From Glandiceps talaboti (lineage: Eukaryota > Hemichordata > Enteropneusta > Spengelidae), in NCBI RefSeq assembly GCF_964340395.1, contig NC_135551.1, positions 22,203,503 to 22,267,502 of the forward strand: a stretch of DNA of 64,000 nucleotides, read 5' to 3'. Positions 50,736 to 64,000 of this stretch are shown one piece after another. Each line of letters starts with the position of its first letter. Positions within the stretch are counted from its first letter, which is position 1. Below the pieces are notes generated by a model. That model made no database searches, was not told the DNA's origin, and saw only the letters and a list, made by a program, of their open reading frames with translations. A program made the translations under genes and the position numbers.

Positions 50736-50826
50736 GGTAACAATTAGACATGCATAGACGTACGGACATCCACATTCACATACAATGTACATACTAGTCC
50801 ACATCACCGACCAACCTACCTAACTC

Positions 50827-50871
50827 GTGGTGGTGGTGGTGGTGGTGGTGGTGGTGGTGGTGATGATGATA
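50827..50871 (+). repeat. (GTG)n(ATG)n microsatellite
   Basis: About 11 GGT units followed by three GAT units. Confidence 0.93.
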
Positions 50872-53639
50872 AATAATAACAGTATAGAAAGTCTGACGTC
50901 GAAACCAGAACTATTTCTATGACACCAATACCAGTAAACGTTGTCATAATATGGATGTTTAATATTTTCAAAATTTGCACTAAAGTAATTACAGTGCTTG
51001 TGTACGAACAGTATTAACACTCTCTTGGGGAAATTGCAATCCTCCATCGTCCCAAATAAGTGAAATCTAGAATGCAATGATTTTTACTATTTCATGACAT
51101 CCCGAATGCAGTTGTAATGAATACGTCTGCTCAAATTTCACATGATATGCGCACAAATATATATTTATCATTAATCAGAAATGGACCAATCATGAAAGTT
51201 TCTTAGAGGATATCTCAATGATGTTGAAAAGTGTATATTGCCCCAAGGGGATTGCCGGCAAGGGTCAGAACAAAAGATGAACGCTTCGATAATACGGGTA
51301 AATAGATCAATATTTTATATGAATGTTATCGCACACGTCTGTCTCCGAGCACGGCTGCCACGGAAGAATGATTACTATACAGTTTGCTACAGGATATGAT
51401 ATCTCTTTGGGCGTATGTAAAATATACAAACATTGGCAGTGTCGGATGAGATACACATGATACTTTGACATTTACACAAAATCACGCATTCTGATTAATT
51501 TATAAATGCAGAATACTAGTTATATGGACTTTGGGTGTTCAGCTCTTATGAACTTTTTTGAAAAAAAAATAATCAGTAGCAATTCGCAACAGAAAATATT
51601 TTGCAAGTACAATTTACATTAAATCTCAGATCGCTATAATAAACTTAATAAAAGTGGTCCGTTTTCTCCACAATATATGACTTTTGTACACATTTTTGTT
51701 TGGTATGAGTGTTCATGTAGTGCCTTCTTTTTTGCAACATTGTTGCGAACACCAACACTCTATACTATCTCACAATTGTGTGTATATCTTCAAGCGTTGG
51801 CTACTAGGCGATGAACTATCCTTGAGAACTTAGTGCTTGTAATTGTAAACATGTAATTAACAAAGGTTTTGACGATAATACAGTTTCTAAAATATAAAAT
51901 CGTCAATGTTTGCCGAATTTCTATTCACTAAAAACGTGCGTTATCTTTTGTATTTTACTCTTATTTTTACCTTTTGTGCGTTTTATATACAGCGAATTTG
52001 TATATACAAAATATCAAAGGCGCTTTAGAAAATAAATAAACTTTAAATGTTAACAAGTGCACAAGAAATTTGTATACTCTTAAATGTATTAGTCGTGACA
52101 ATAAATGCCATGTCTTCACTTTGAGACACAGTGACTCCTTCAGTTATACTGGAAAAAAATCCAAAAATATTTAGATTTATCAGTATGGAATTAAGAAAAT
52201 ACGCCCTTATCAAAAAACACTTACTCACAATTAACTTGTCTGTTATATTAAACTTTCAGGTGTTATATCAAACCAAAAGTTACTACAATCTCCCTAACTA
52301 AGTTATTACATGTCGTATTTTAATATACGCACTAGCGAACAGGTAAATGATCGTTTAGGCTATAGCATCTGACTGCATCATGGTTATTTGAGGCGACGTT
52401 TAATATCTGGATGGAGCAAACTTTACGGCAGGTCACGTTTTTAATACAGGGTTATGGTTTCTGATACGAACTTTGAGATTGCTATCGGTGTGCATACAAG
52501 TTGGTTGATAGCACTACACCAGCAGCTGAGCAAACACGTCTTCACACGTAAACCATCACAGTAAGTATGGATTGCCAGATTGTCTGGAACTTGCGAATGT
52601 CTTTTTCCAAAAATAAGATCGGAATATCAAATTAAAGATTTCTTAGGAGACCGTAAACATAGCAGACACATCTTGCATATACAATGTGTTTCTTTCTAAG
52701 TTGAAAGTAATTCTGCTTTGTTGACATGTCAGAATGATACCATTATTTTTGTTACACCTCAAGGGCCCTGGAAATCAAAGGTCTTAAAATCTTTCCAAAT
52801 TTGACCACATGACAGCTTTATTCCTCTTCTTTAAATGCTAACGAAATATTGGTTCACGGAACATTTTTGAAGGAAATCGTTAATCTTCTATTTCGGCCAT
52901 ATTGGATTCTAACATCATACCAAAATTGTGATTTGATTTTGCCCTCCATATGTATTGGAGCCTCTATCAACTTTCTTACTTGTAACTGAGTTGGAGTTTT
53001 CCTTAATGTAGTACAGAGCTGTGCATTTGAGTGCCAAGTGTTGCTGATTAAAAATAACACATGATAATTAAATTCAATACATGATATAAATAGCAAAAAA
53101 CAAAATCTTATAATTGAATCATTACATCACTTCATCCTTTGGATGAATTTTTCCCCTCGAATTCCACACACTCAAGGTTCACACTATTTTTCAAGTTATG
53201 TATTTCCGCTTCTTATCAATTTCAAAACAGTATATCACTTTCTGCTGCTTCAACCTCGCGTATAAAAAACGCCACCACACTATCAATTTTCGTGAGGTTG
53301 TTATTCATTTATAGGGCCTTCAATCCTATTGAGGAGTGGTACATAAAAATACGAGAGACGTGATACAAGTAATTAGGTTTTACGTCATAATTTAGTCCGT
53401 GATAAAAAGAAATATTGCTGCTTTACTAAAATCAGACTAACGACTCGTCAAAATGAATAAGTTGTGAAGTTATACTTTCATTTTAACTTACATGTCTGTT
53501 TTACTGTCAGCTGTAAAAATCTTGTGATTGTGATTTACGTAGGCTGTTTAATGACATCTTGTGCTTTCACCAGGGTAGGTTTATTGTGTCACGAACATGT
53601 GCAAATTACATTCATCCATCAACTTATAAATATATGACT

Positions 53640-53906
53640 AGCTATGCAACCACCCACCTACTTACCTCTCTAACACATGCCAAACCTTCCTATATACCTA
53701 CCAACCCACTCACCCATCCACTTACCTAGCTACCTACCCACATACCTACCCCTTACAAGTTACAACCATCCACTTACCTACGTACCCCTAACAAACGATA
53801 AGCCTTCCTACATAGCCAGCTGCCTACCTACCCATTTACCCCCCCCCCCCATATATATACACAAATCACATACATACATTCATACATACATACATACATA
53901 CATACA

Positions 53907-53939
<33 letters not shown>

Positions 53940-53942
53940 GTA

Positions 53943-53973
<31 letters not shown>

Positions 53974-53983
53974 CATACATACT
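53640..53983 (+). repeat. Degenerate (CCTA)-rich tract and (CATA)n microsatellite
   Basis: Pyrimidine-rich ACCTACC-type degenerate repeats (53650-53845), then (CATA)n from about 53868 with one short interruption near 53935-53946. Confidence 0.9.
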
Positions 53984-54893
53984 AGATTAAGATATTTGAA
54001 AGGAATGAGAACATGTTTGATTATAACATAGGTCGACATAATATTTAATACTTCCACAATATTTATGTAACAATTAATATACGTATTTAAACAGTGGGTG
54101 GTAGTATATTTATCGGGGTCAGCGTAATAGAAGAGAGATGGAGCAACTTGATGGAGACTCATTAGTCGCATACATGGCATTCGCGGCATACATTGCCATC
54201 TTTCAAGCTTTTTAAATTGGAATCCCTGACATTATTACCGAATGGCAAATATGCCGACTCCATGTCAGAGAAAGCCATCAATTAAACGCTCTTCTCCTCT
54301 CACAAACTAAATCTATGAGGTACACTAACTCATCTAAGCCATCTACAAGGTCCGTGACATTGCTTATATGACGTCCACTTTGAAGTTAACCAAGCTTATT
54401 GTAATGAAACATCAAAGTCAGACTGGGTCCCATATTGCAACGTCGGGAAATAATTACTTTGGATAATACCGTATAATGGATTCATTTAACGATGAGGTAT
54501 GCTTTAACAGCCTTCATCAGAGAGTACTGGAATTATTTTGAAGCATTTTAGACAAACAGAAAACGATTGTATTTCCATATTAAAACAACGTATCACCGTG
54601 AAAAATACTCTAGTATACTTTATGTGTTCTTATGATCCACAAGTTATCGACGAATTGTGAAATAAAAATTAATCAGGAGTAGAATTTATGATATCTGGCC
54701 CAACATTAAGATTAAATTCCACATTGATAACAGGCGATCATTGAACAATTTTAAAAATATAGCGAGTCGCTGATGATCCTCCTGCCTAGCTTGTATTGAG
54801 TTTACATGTTCGTAGGGCGTTCGTTACAATCAGGGTTAACTTTTACTGTTGATAAATCACGCTTGGTTTCAACATCTTACATTTGTACCCACA

Positions 54894-55025
<132 letters not shown>

Positions 55026-55058
55026 CGCACTGCAGGTTACTGTTCATCCTGCTTTATG

Positions 55059-55308
55059 TTTGATACAACCACACAGAAACCTATAAGAAAACGCACATGC
55101 TACACTTTAAGATAGCAATATTGAATGAATATAGTTTCTCGTTACATTTTGTCTAAATGAAATGAATTAACTTGCCAACATAATGCAGACATGACATTGG
55201 TGTCCGTGTGTAGAATGTAGTTCCAATGTGTTTAAATGGTTTACTTCGTTCTGAATAAATGTAGCAATAAATTGTAAGCTTGCTGTCTTAAGGTGTAGAA
55301 TGTGCAGT
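55059..55308 (+). repeat. Unnamed dispersed repeat (250 bp), copy B
   Basis: Colinear with 47011-47253. It begins about 37 bp after the end of the (TA)n run. Confidence 0.7.
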
Positions 55309-55624
55309 GATTGGATCATAGAGAGAGTGAACAATAACCTGCACTGTCCTCTATTACGATAGAATCGTCTGTAGTCGCCACTCACATTTGCATTTCATGT
55401 AATCTTATACTAATGTTTGAGAGGATAGAATCAACACACTGTGATCGTGAATATCACAACACCGATAAAAATCAAAGTCTAGTCAACACAACTGTCTCCA
55501 CTAAAACTGAGATCACCTCCACTATTGGAAAATGTCACTATTAATGCATTAAACCTGAATTGCATTAGCTTGCTAGTTGTTAGACTTTCTATATATTCAC
55601 ACTCTACTTGATACAGAACACCGT

Positions 55625-55990
55625 TTGGCTCAACAAAAATCTTACAAAAACAGATAATATCTTATCGTTTAGCTGAACAAAAATCTTGAAGTTTTAGCAT
55701 CACCTCTTTCCATCATTTGGTGTGACACCCCCGGAAACCCAAACATTGGTACATTTTCGTTTCGAAGTAGTGAGCTGCCATTATCTTAAGCACATAGTCG
55801 CGAAAACATTGTAACAATGTATACATTCTCAGACATATGTAAATGGGTTAAAATGTAACCAGTATATTTTTGTCGAGACAGACGACAAGGTGTGTCACAG
55901 TTAAAAAGATATCTGTGAAGCCAGACAATAAAATATATAACTATTAGTAATAGTTTTGTCTAACTAGCCGACAAATTTGTTTCAACTTGA
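55625..55990. repeat. Subterminal-array repeat, copy C
   Basis: Left side has CAACAAAAATCTTACAAAAA and GAACAAAAATCTTGAAG. Right side has inverse units TTTTTGTCGAGACAGACGAC and AGCCAGACAATAAAATATAT. Confidence 0.45.
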
Positions 55991-58796
55991 CTGGTTTCCA
56001 TTGTACTTGGTGTGGAGTATTGCTATACTTCTCACTGGGAGGAGATAGCAGAACGGATGCAATATAACGGCACTCAGGCACGCTATGTGTTTTCAGAACC
56101 AAAGTGGGGAAAATTACAGGAAATTACGTTAGAAAACTTAAATATTCAACAATGTATAATGGTATAAGACGTGTGGAGGTTGAAAAGAAATCTGACAAAT
56201 CAACCTCAAATACGCATGTGCTTAATTGATATTTCTGTTGTTAATTTATACCGGGTTATTTCTATTAGTAGTTGGCTGCAAAAAAAATCGATTCTAGAAT
56301 TGATTCGGTTCATTCACTGAACTTATAATTCATAGCAAGACGAAATTGTTTTCACACAAAATATATATCGTCCGTCAACAGAGCGTATAATGTTTTAAAT
56401 TCATTAAAAAGGAATATCTCTTCGTGGTACGAGGTAGCTTCGACGAAATAACACGTTAATACATCAAGCACAAACAATCGCATTTAGCGGTGAGGAATGT
56501 AGAATTCAGATGTCCCATGTTTTTTGTGTGTTTTTACTCCTTGAAAAGAGCCTTCTACATCTCTTCTGACACGTTGTCTGGGATGATAATTTCGCATATT
56601 TCTGAGGAAAGCGAGCGAGATGAAGAAAGAATGGCAGCTGTTGTGTTCTTTCTAAGTATTAGATTTGTTCGTAAACTTAATGATTGGCAGAGGAAATGGA
56701 AATTGTTCGAGGAATAATACATCGCAAAACAGAGAAAAAATTATAACCTATAATTGGATATGTAAGATGGGAACTAATAATAAAAAAATACAACATCGAA
56801 TTGCATGGCCGATTCATAATAGAAAATTATGTGGCAGATGAAAACAGTCTCATTCTGTAATTCATAAACGCCGTGATACACTATTTTCATCCTATGTAAC
56901 TGATATGTCATGGAAACATAACAGTTACACAGTCTGAACAAATGATGTCTGTCTGTAGGTAAAGGAAACAAATCTGGTAAATAAAAAATTCATTAGGATG
57001 AGATTTTTCCCGTCGTAAAAACCGCTTTTAGCACCTTGATAATGCAGGCTCTCGTTTACGATGACGGAGAGGAAATACTCCATGTCACTCAGCGAACCAT
57101 AATTTCTTTTTATTCAAAGTAGAAAAAGAAAGATGAGATGTAAATTTGCAAATTTCTTAACGTTGTTGGCTGAAAGAAAGAAATATTATTTCTGTACATG
57201 TTGAGCTGATGACTGCATGTTTTTTTGATCAAAGAATCACAGAATCGTGGAATACCAGAAGCAAAAGGTTTGTGATATGTCCAGTCGCGTACAACAATCA
57301 TTGATCAGTACGTCGAACAATGTTAAATGGATTACCTGTGATTTCAATCGGTTTTTCTCACGGGAAGATATTGATGCTGCATTGGTGTGCTAGAGTTAAA
57401 ACATTCCACCCTGTCGTTGTACCAGTATTCAATAAGAAACAAACTAGTCCGACGTGTGTATGTGTACGCGTGATAGCCAGGCAGTAGCACGTTTCCCTAC
57501 TTTGAATCAAGTATATGTACGAATAGAAACGTGAAAGTACACTACGATGCAGCAATCACCAAACAAACAGTAGATTGAAGCACCCTTCGTTCGGTGTGCT
57601 CTCAACACGGATGTTGGCATGACAACCATTCAAACACAGTTGACGTAACACCACTTGGTAGGTTACTCACTACTGCAATAATACTGCGCCGTTTTGACGC
57701 AAAGAATACCGCCCCGACTTGTAATCCAACCACTCTATGACTACCTGAACGTTGTGTCTATGAAGAAATGATTACCGCAATGCTAAAAAGTGATTGATTT
57801 CCCGGGGGAGTCACCCTAGCGTCTCTCAGAGACCATAGCGTATGTAATTATATTGTGTAGAGACCAGATGATCCAAAATCGTCTAAAATCTAACTTAATA
57901 TGATTAACTTGTTCTCAAAATCAACGGGGAATATCTCTATTTAATGTACTATTACATTTTATTATTTAATATCAATTCGTCCAAGAACCTCAGGAGGAAG
58001 GGTATGAATTACCTGGCTGTCAATAAGAGTTTTGTTAACACGAGTCAAACAATCTGGGCCGAAAACTTCGATTCATCTGGTATTCAAAACTCATCGTAAA
58101 AATTGAAAACTGTCCTTTTAAGTATTCAAGTCATAGCTGATAATCAGTCGTGAATAATTCATTTAGGTCATTGTTTTTTTAACCTATAGTTTTTGTTTTC
58201 TTAAAATTACCTTGAACATTTCTGAATGTGTTCGATGATGCAGCATTGATAAGTTTTCTCCATAGCGTCTAAATGGTGCTGTAACCATGACAACTGCATT
58301 AGCGTCAGTCATTGTAATCAGTTTTGCTGTAGGGTTATCTCTTTTGAAGTTGGAAATCAAATTTTTCTTTCTCTTTTTTTTGTCCCACCACGTATGTCTG
58401 TAATTTTATAAATCTGGTGACGTCATAACAGTATTTGAGATAAGCATAAACGGTTCTTGAACACTGGAAACTATTATATCTATGAAACGTTTGCTAAGAC
58501 GAAACAAAGATAAACATACAACTGTCAAAGTCCAATTTTATGTAAATTAGCTTATTACTATAAGTATACCAAACGTTAACAGTTTAGGATTAATTGTTGG
58601 CGGAATAGAATCCTACAAATCTTTACTGATTTAGGTCTATAACTGTGATCATTTGATTATTTGGCATGATCACAGACAACCTCATGATTAATTATGTAGC
58701 TGTCAGTGTCTTCAATGCCAATAATGTTTCCATGATTGTGAAGATACGTGTTAACATTGGATTTCTACTCGTCTTCTACTTTTCTCTGTCTCCGTA

Positions 58797-58799
<3 letters not shown>

Positions 58800-58832
<33 letters not shown>
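58800..58832 (+). repeat. (GT)n microsatellite
   Basis: About 16 GT units followed by CTGT units. Confidence 0.93.
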
Positions 58833-58834
<2 letters not shown>

Positions 58835-61800
58835 TGTCTGTCTCTTCCTCTGCCCTTCCTCCTCCCCCGCTTACCTTTCATTCTCTACTTTAGTACGTTG
58901 ACTTTCAGGAGATGAATGTATCTGTAAAATATTCACACCCTATAAGCATGTACATATTACATCCATTTACACAAACGTTGGGTGCTGCAACCTCAATAAC
59001 TTGATCAAATAACCTAATCATGGGAATGTGCATAAGTACGTCAATAATTTGAATAATAAATATGTTAACAAAAACGAAAGGCAGAGGTTATTTTATCTCC
59101 AACAGGAAACCATACGGTGATTTTAGAAGCAAATACTCGTATTAGATGATGAAGTGCAGTTACACATAATTTTCAATTTTTATGACGTGGAGAGATTTAC
59201 AAGGAATATTAACGTCTTCCCTACATCACAATCTAATTACTCTCCTTTATCCTTTACATAAGTACAGATGCGACAAGGAGAGGTTTTACCGTGAAGGTCG
59301 TTGAAATAGCACAAAATATCATTTTTGACCACAATAATTTAAGCCTTTTTGTATTATTCCACAGAACCACCACCCTTAGAATTTACAAAAGAACCTCTGT
59401 TTGAAAAATACAATATAAACTACTACAAGAACAAAAAATGGGAATGAAAATGAAACATAAATACCATTAGAAATACCATTTTTCATTGTCTTTTTTATTG
59501 CTATACCGAAAATGAAATGATTTTGTTTTATCTCTCACTATACAACTCGAACCTCACAGAAGTGACCACAGTTAAAAGAGGTGTGATTTGTATCTCTAAA
59601 TTATTTTGGGGCAAATGAGACACACTTTATAGCATTAATTAAGAATTATTCAATTATTGTAAGTGGCAGGCATCTGTAAATAACGCCCAGTCAAACTTGG
59701 CACAAGGGTTACAGTAATGTAGTTTCATGTACATTTCCTATTTATAATTACCCATGCTTAGGTCAATTTTTGACCTTGGTGACGTCAGCAACAAAATAAT
59801 TTTTATACTGTATAAATGTCTATGGACGAGGAATGGTCTGATGAGCAGAAATATAGTAGCGAGTTGTAACACAGAGTAGATTACTTTTAAATGAGAAGAT
59901 AATCCACAACTCCCTTAGAGTTGCTTCAGCAAACATTTTACTAATAAATGTTGCTGTTAGTAGTTATTGCCATGTATCTTCCTATTCACGAGAGATTGGA
60001 ATCATTTTTGGGAGAATCAATAACTTATGTCAAGAATGTAGATATAGTCTGTAGCAACCCACACCTTCTCATACTGAATTGTGCCTCCAAGGTTACTCAA
60101 TAAAATCACGACTTTTACTTCTATCGACAAAATGGCGGGTGACTATAAACGAAGCAGAATAAACAAAGCTATAGTTTCCAAAAGATGGGTTAATCATGAA
60201 AGTTGCAGACTGAAATGTTTCAGAATCTAGATTAATTTTATTGTACATGAATTTGTAATCACAATTAGATAAATGCCATCCTGACAGCAAAATGTGACTG
60301 TATATACAAGTTCGGATTTGCCGCGAACCAGTAGTTGACGACAAATTTATCAACCGAAGACACGCTCGACATTCTCTGATTTTCCACTACGAAAGTATTA
60401 CTTTAAGTAGTTGGAATTCAATTATTAATCATGAAAACATACATACAATACTCGAAATAGAATCTTTAAATCGCAAATATGGATGAACAATCTGCAACGA
60501 TATGCTCTTAGCCGGGAAATGTATTTTCAGATCAGATTAGTGTAGGGTATTTCTTTTATTTCCGTTGTTCTGCAAAACAGAACATCCTGTTTACTACAGA
60601 GAGAGGGGATCTACATAACCTAAAGACCAAACGGCCCCTTGTCATAGAAAAAATGTTTAATACACACATTAACAATTTGTAATCCCTTTGATGACTACGA
60701 GTACTTCCCAAGATGATACGCTATGATTGATGAGGTTGAGGGAAAGCAAGTCTGGGATTATAACAAGAGCAAGTGAAGTCAATGATGACCTTTACTGTTT
60801 GCAATACACAATACACGACACAGACCATTATCAAGAAACAAGAATTGGCAAAGATGGATCTTCGGCGGTTAAGACTCGACGAACTTTAAACCAAACAGGT
60901 TGTGTATATATGTGCGTGATATCCAATTAAATACAATGTAATAGCAATACCACAAACACTCTCCGTTTGAATTAAGCATGTATCTTTAAGAACAAGTATA
61001 GTCCCATGATTATTACTTTGTACACCCACACGGTTATTCCTTCTTTGAAATATTCATATATAAAGATTTCCAATAAAGCCGTTCTCTTGTTGCTGGCATT
61101 GTGTCTCCGAGTGGTCACACTGTCATCGCTCCCAGAAAAAAAAGGCTGTCATAACCAATACTGGATAAGAGTTCCTAGTGGGCATGTCACTTTACAACGC
61201 AATTGTTCAACAGTTACTGTCTGTATGATTAATTTGTAATGAAGACAGTTATTACAACCTTCACGTGAGTACTGACGTACGTAAACCAAAGCTGGACTTA
61301 TTTTATCATACGGGCCTTACTATCATTATAAACATCATGGTGTTCATTGACAGATTTAAAGATGTTGGATTTGTTGTGTGTCTGTGTGTCTGTTTATTAT
61401 CAGTATAAGATTATATGTAATTGTGTGTAGCAGATCTGGTATTTTTGAGATGATGAAAAGTTCGATTTTGTTTTGAATTAATCTTTCATCCTCGCAGATC
61501 AGATTACATACGATGGTGCGTGCCTTTGCTAGCTGTTCTATCGAAACGTTGTGTGCCACCTGGTATATGTGTTTCAATGCGCCATTTGTAAATGATATTA
61601 AGTTTAGTCTACCATTGCCGCCAATATGGTGGGTCATATTTCGTGTACATATTAAGCTTGTCCACTCTAAAACTAAATGGTATTATAACAGTACTAGTTC
61701 GCCTCTGTATTGTCGTTCTTCTGTAGGCCTACAATTCATACAATTGTAATATTGACTAACGGTATCATTGTAAAGCTGACCTCTCAAGTATCATTTAACG

Positions 61801-62654
61801 TCAGCCACTGTGACGTACATGTCGAGCTCGACATACGCATACAGCTATTGTTTCAGGAATATCCGGGATACTTGTTAGCTAGATGGAGTTTATACTGTCT
61901 ACATCAATACGCGAGGAAAATTACTACGTCATCTAAAATCGCTAATTTTACAAGATTTCTCAAAATTTCGACAATCTAATCTGAAGAAAGTTCAGAAATA
62001 TAAAAAATATCTATACATTTTCGGGCTAATAAACGCTCACATGGAATATATAGAAATATTACAGCCAAGATATGAAAGTGTGAGCCTTCGCATCAGTTGT
62101 TATCTTCCATCCTTACATCGAGCAATTTGTCCTCTGACCATCACGTGCAAATCGCCATATTGGGGTGTCAATATCACAGGACCGCATGATGCCGCGATTG
62201 AAAGTATGGAATACTCGGCGTATTTGCACGTACGATTGTACATAGTCTTCTTTGTGGTCGTTCTTTCACGAGCGCGGCGTGTGCAAGTAACCACACTGGC
62301 ACTCAGTGGTATGGGGTCCTGTTACGATTACATATAATCATCGGAAATGCCAAATTTTCGCAGCGCGATATTTTCGATATTGCTCTACAGTGCAAATACC
62401 ACTTGTATGCGGGTAATTACTGGACAGGTACATATTATGCGTAATCCATATACTGTAGGTTTACCAGAAGTAGAGGGTGTGTTTTTCATAATATACTTCG
62501 GTGTTCCAAAACTGAACGAAAAGTCACTATGTACCGGTATGTGGATGGTGTTTAATGGAACTTGTAGGTTTATATTTTCTTTTAGGGATCGACTATTAGG
62601 ATTATTGAATCTCCTGACAATAACTATTACAGCTAATAAATAGTGTTTGCTTTT

Positions 62655-62975
62655 ATATAGCACTTTCCTACTCTGTGCTCAAAGTGCTTTACAATTATCA
62701 TCCCTGGCACGGATCTATATCGGCACAACGCCCTTTTATACTTCCCAAACTCCCTGGGGAGCATACAATACATTGCAGGCTTTATATGAGCATAGGATTA
62801 AAGCATTCACATTGCAACCTCTATCATATCTGGTCCCCAATTATACAGCTGGGTGGATTGAGTCCTGGTTCAAATTTTGCCCAAGGACTTAGACACTCAG
62901 AAACAGACGGCATTGGTGAGGCTCGAACCTGCAACCTGCAGATTCCAAGCTGGCCACTTCAAACAATTCAATTTG
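62655..62975 (-). mobile_element. tRNA-derived SINE, second full-length copy
   Basis: Reading the minus strand: A-box-like region GAAGTGGCCAGCTTGG, B box GGTTCGAGC (complement of 62921-62929), body GTTCAAAT and CACCCAGCTGTATAATTGG, and tail CTTTGAGCACAGAGTAGG then AGTGCTATATAAA. It is colinear with 4168-4475. Confidence 0.75.
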
Positions 62976-63409
62976 GCAGCTAAAATGTATCTGGTGAATG
63001 ATAAATGTGCAAGCGTTTCGTGTCCAACGATCAATACCAATCAGCCCCACCAGTTTCGAATCACATTCCATTCCCACTGTCTTATTTTCAGGAGAGATAC
63101 ATCTTACGTAAACAGACAAGTATCATCTTCGTCACCAGGGAGATTCAGTTTTGATGTCTGTTTTGTGATACGATGAATGCAATGCCACTGATGAAAGGTA
63201 AAGGCGATTGCGATACACAATCTCTACAACCATCACTGTTTACATCAGACACCGTCCAAAGTACATTACAGAATGTCTCACATACCCAAACACGTACTTC
63301 AGATAATTTACATACGAAGATTTGCCATCGTTAACGTGTCATTCGGTTATCAAATTGTGTGTGTCCTATTTCTCACAGAGGTACTCGTACTCACAGAGGT
63401 ACTCATCAA

Positions 63410-63512
63410 TCCATCCATCCATCTATACATACATACATACATACATACATACATACATACATACATACATACAGACAGACAGAAAGACAGACAGACAGAC
63501 ATACAGACAGAC
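63410..63512 (+). repeat. (CATC)n, (CATA)n and (CAGA)n microsatellite
   Basis: About 13 CATA units flanked by CATC units and then CAGA/AGAC-type units. Confidence 0.95.
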
Positions 63513-64000
63513 ATCCCAAAATTGGAATTGGCACTGATGTTTTGTGTTGTATCTCTCATACGACGATCAATATCAAGCCCTGACGACAGACAGCAGTTTA
63601 TTTTATTGAAAGTCGTGTGGCACTTGACGGAAATTAAAGTCAGCGATAGACATGATCGATACAGTTTCATCCTGCTCATTCGGTAAATCCACATGTGTAA
63701 AGTGAAGACACTCATTAGCGTGACTTACACTACATATGCAAAATCCTTAGGGGTAACCACTTCTTTAAATGAGACACTCATCAATCAAACGTAGAACTCA
63801 TGTACAAAACCGACAATGGAGCACCTACAGGTGTAGACCGCCTTAAAGAGTAACAACGGCTGTAATCGATCTTATACTGTTGGGCATTAATTAGTCACAA
63901 TAGCCCTAAGATCATACCTTTAAGACGAGTATAAATGAGTCTGAAGCGCTCGAAGGGTTCTTTGTAAATGTTGCCGCCATATTAGGAGGTCTTTTGACTC

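Noticed and set aside
61006-62663. Several 75-100 codon frames on both strands
   Set aside because: Mutually overlapping, no domains and no shared splice pattern. Frames at 62647-62983 are SINE sequence.

Overview
The window is metazoan nuclear DNA, probably from a marine invertebrate (deuterostome or lophotrochozoan; I cannot narrow it further). It is AT-rich, its genes have long GT-AG introns, and it is packed with microsatellites, hairpin or foldback repeats, a tRNA-derived SINE family and non-LTR retrotransposons. The two host genes carry clear animal protein families.

Gene 1 (+ strand, 588-7328) is a complete microsomal cytochrome P450 of CYP2 type. It has three coding exons joined by two phase-1 introns and predicts 500 aa, with membrane anchor, proline hinge, I-helix threonines, ExxR, PERF and the heme-cysteine motif all present. 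A TATA box lies about 70 bp before the start codon.

Gene 2 (- strand, 43358 down to 13642) is a complete group I (mGluR1/5-type) metabotropic glutamate receptor. Eight coding exons join in frame into 1309 aa: signal peptide, Venus-flytrap glutamate domain, cysteine-rich domain, seven-helix domain and a long low-complexity tail. Its first intron is 15.4 kb; the other six are 0.5-2.7 kb.

Intron 1 of the receptor holds most of the mobile DNA. At 32833-36678, antisense to the receptor, is a young-looking non-LTR retrotransposon with a reverse transcriptase, a CCHC knuckle and a restriction-like endonuclease. It is bounded on both sides by (ATGT)n, so it appears to have inserted into a microsatellite. 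Its reading frame is split by 332 extra bases that form one arm of an apparently perfect 340-bp inverted repeat; the other arm lies upstream at 31761-32100. A decayed pol fragment of another non-LTR element sits at 30320-31545.

The rest (7.3-13.6 kb and 43.4-64 kb) has no coding region I can support. It contains members of at least eight short dispersed repeat families that I could align within the window: a 199-bp hairpin family, a 405-bp terminal-inverted-repeat element, a ~305-bp SINE, and several unnamed families. Compound microsatellites are numerous, and three of them lie within about 40-95 nt of splice sites of receptor exons 5, 6 and 7.
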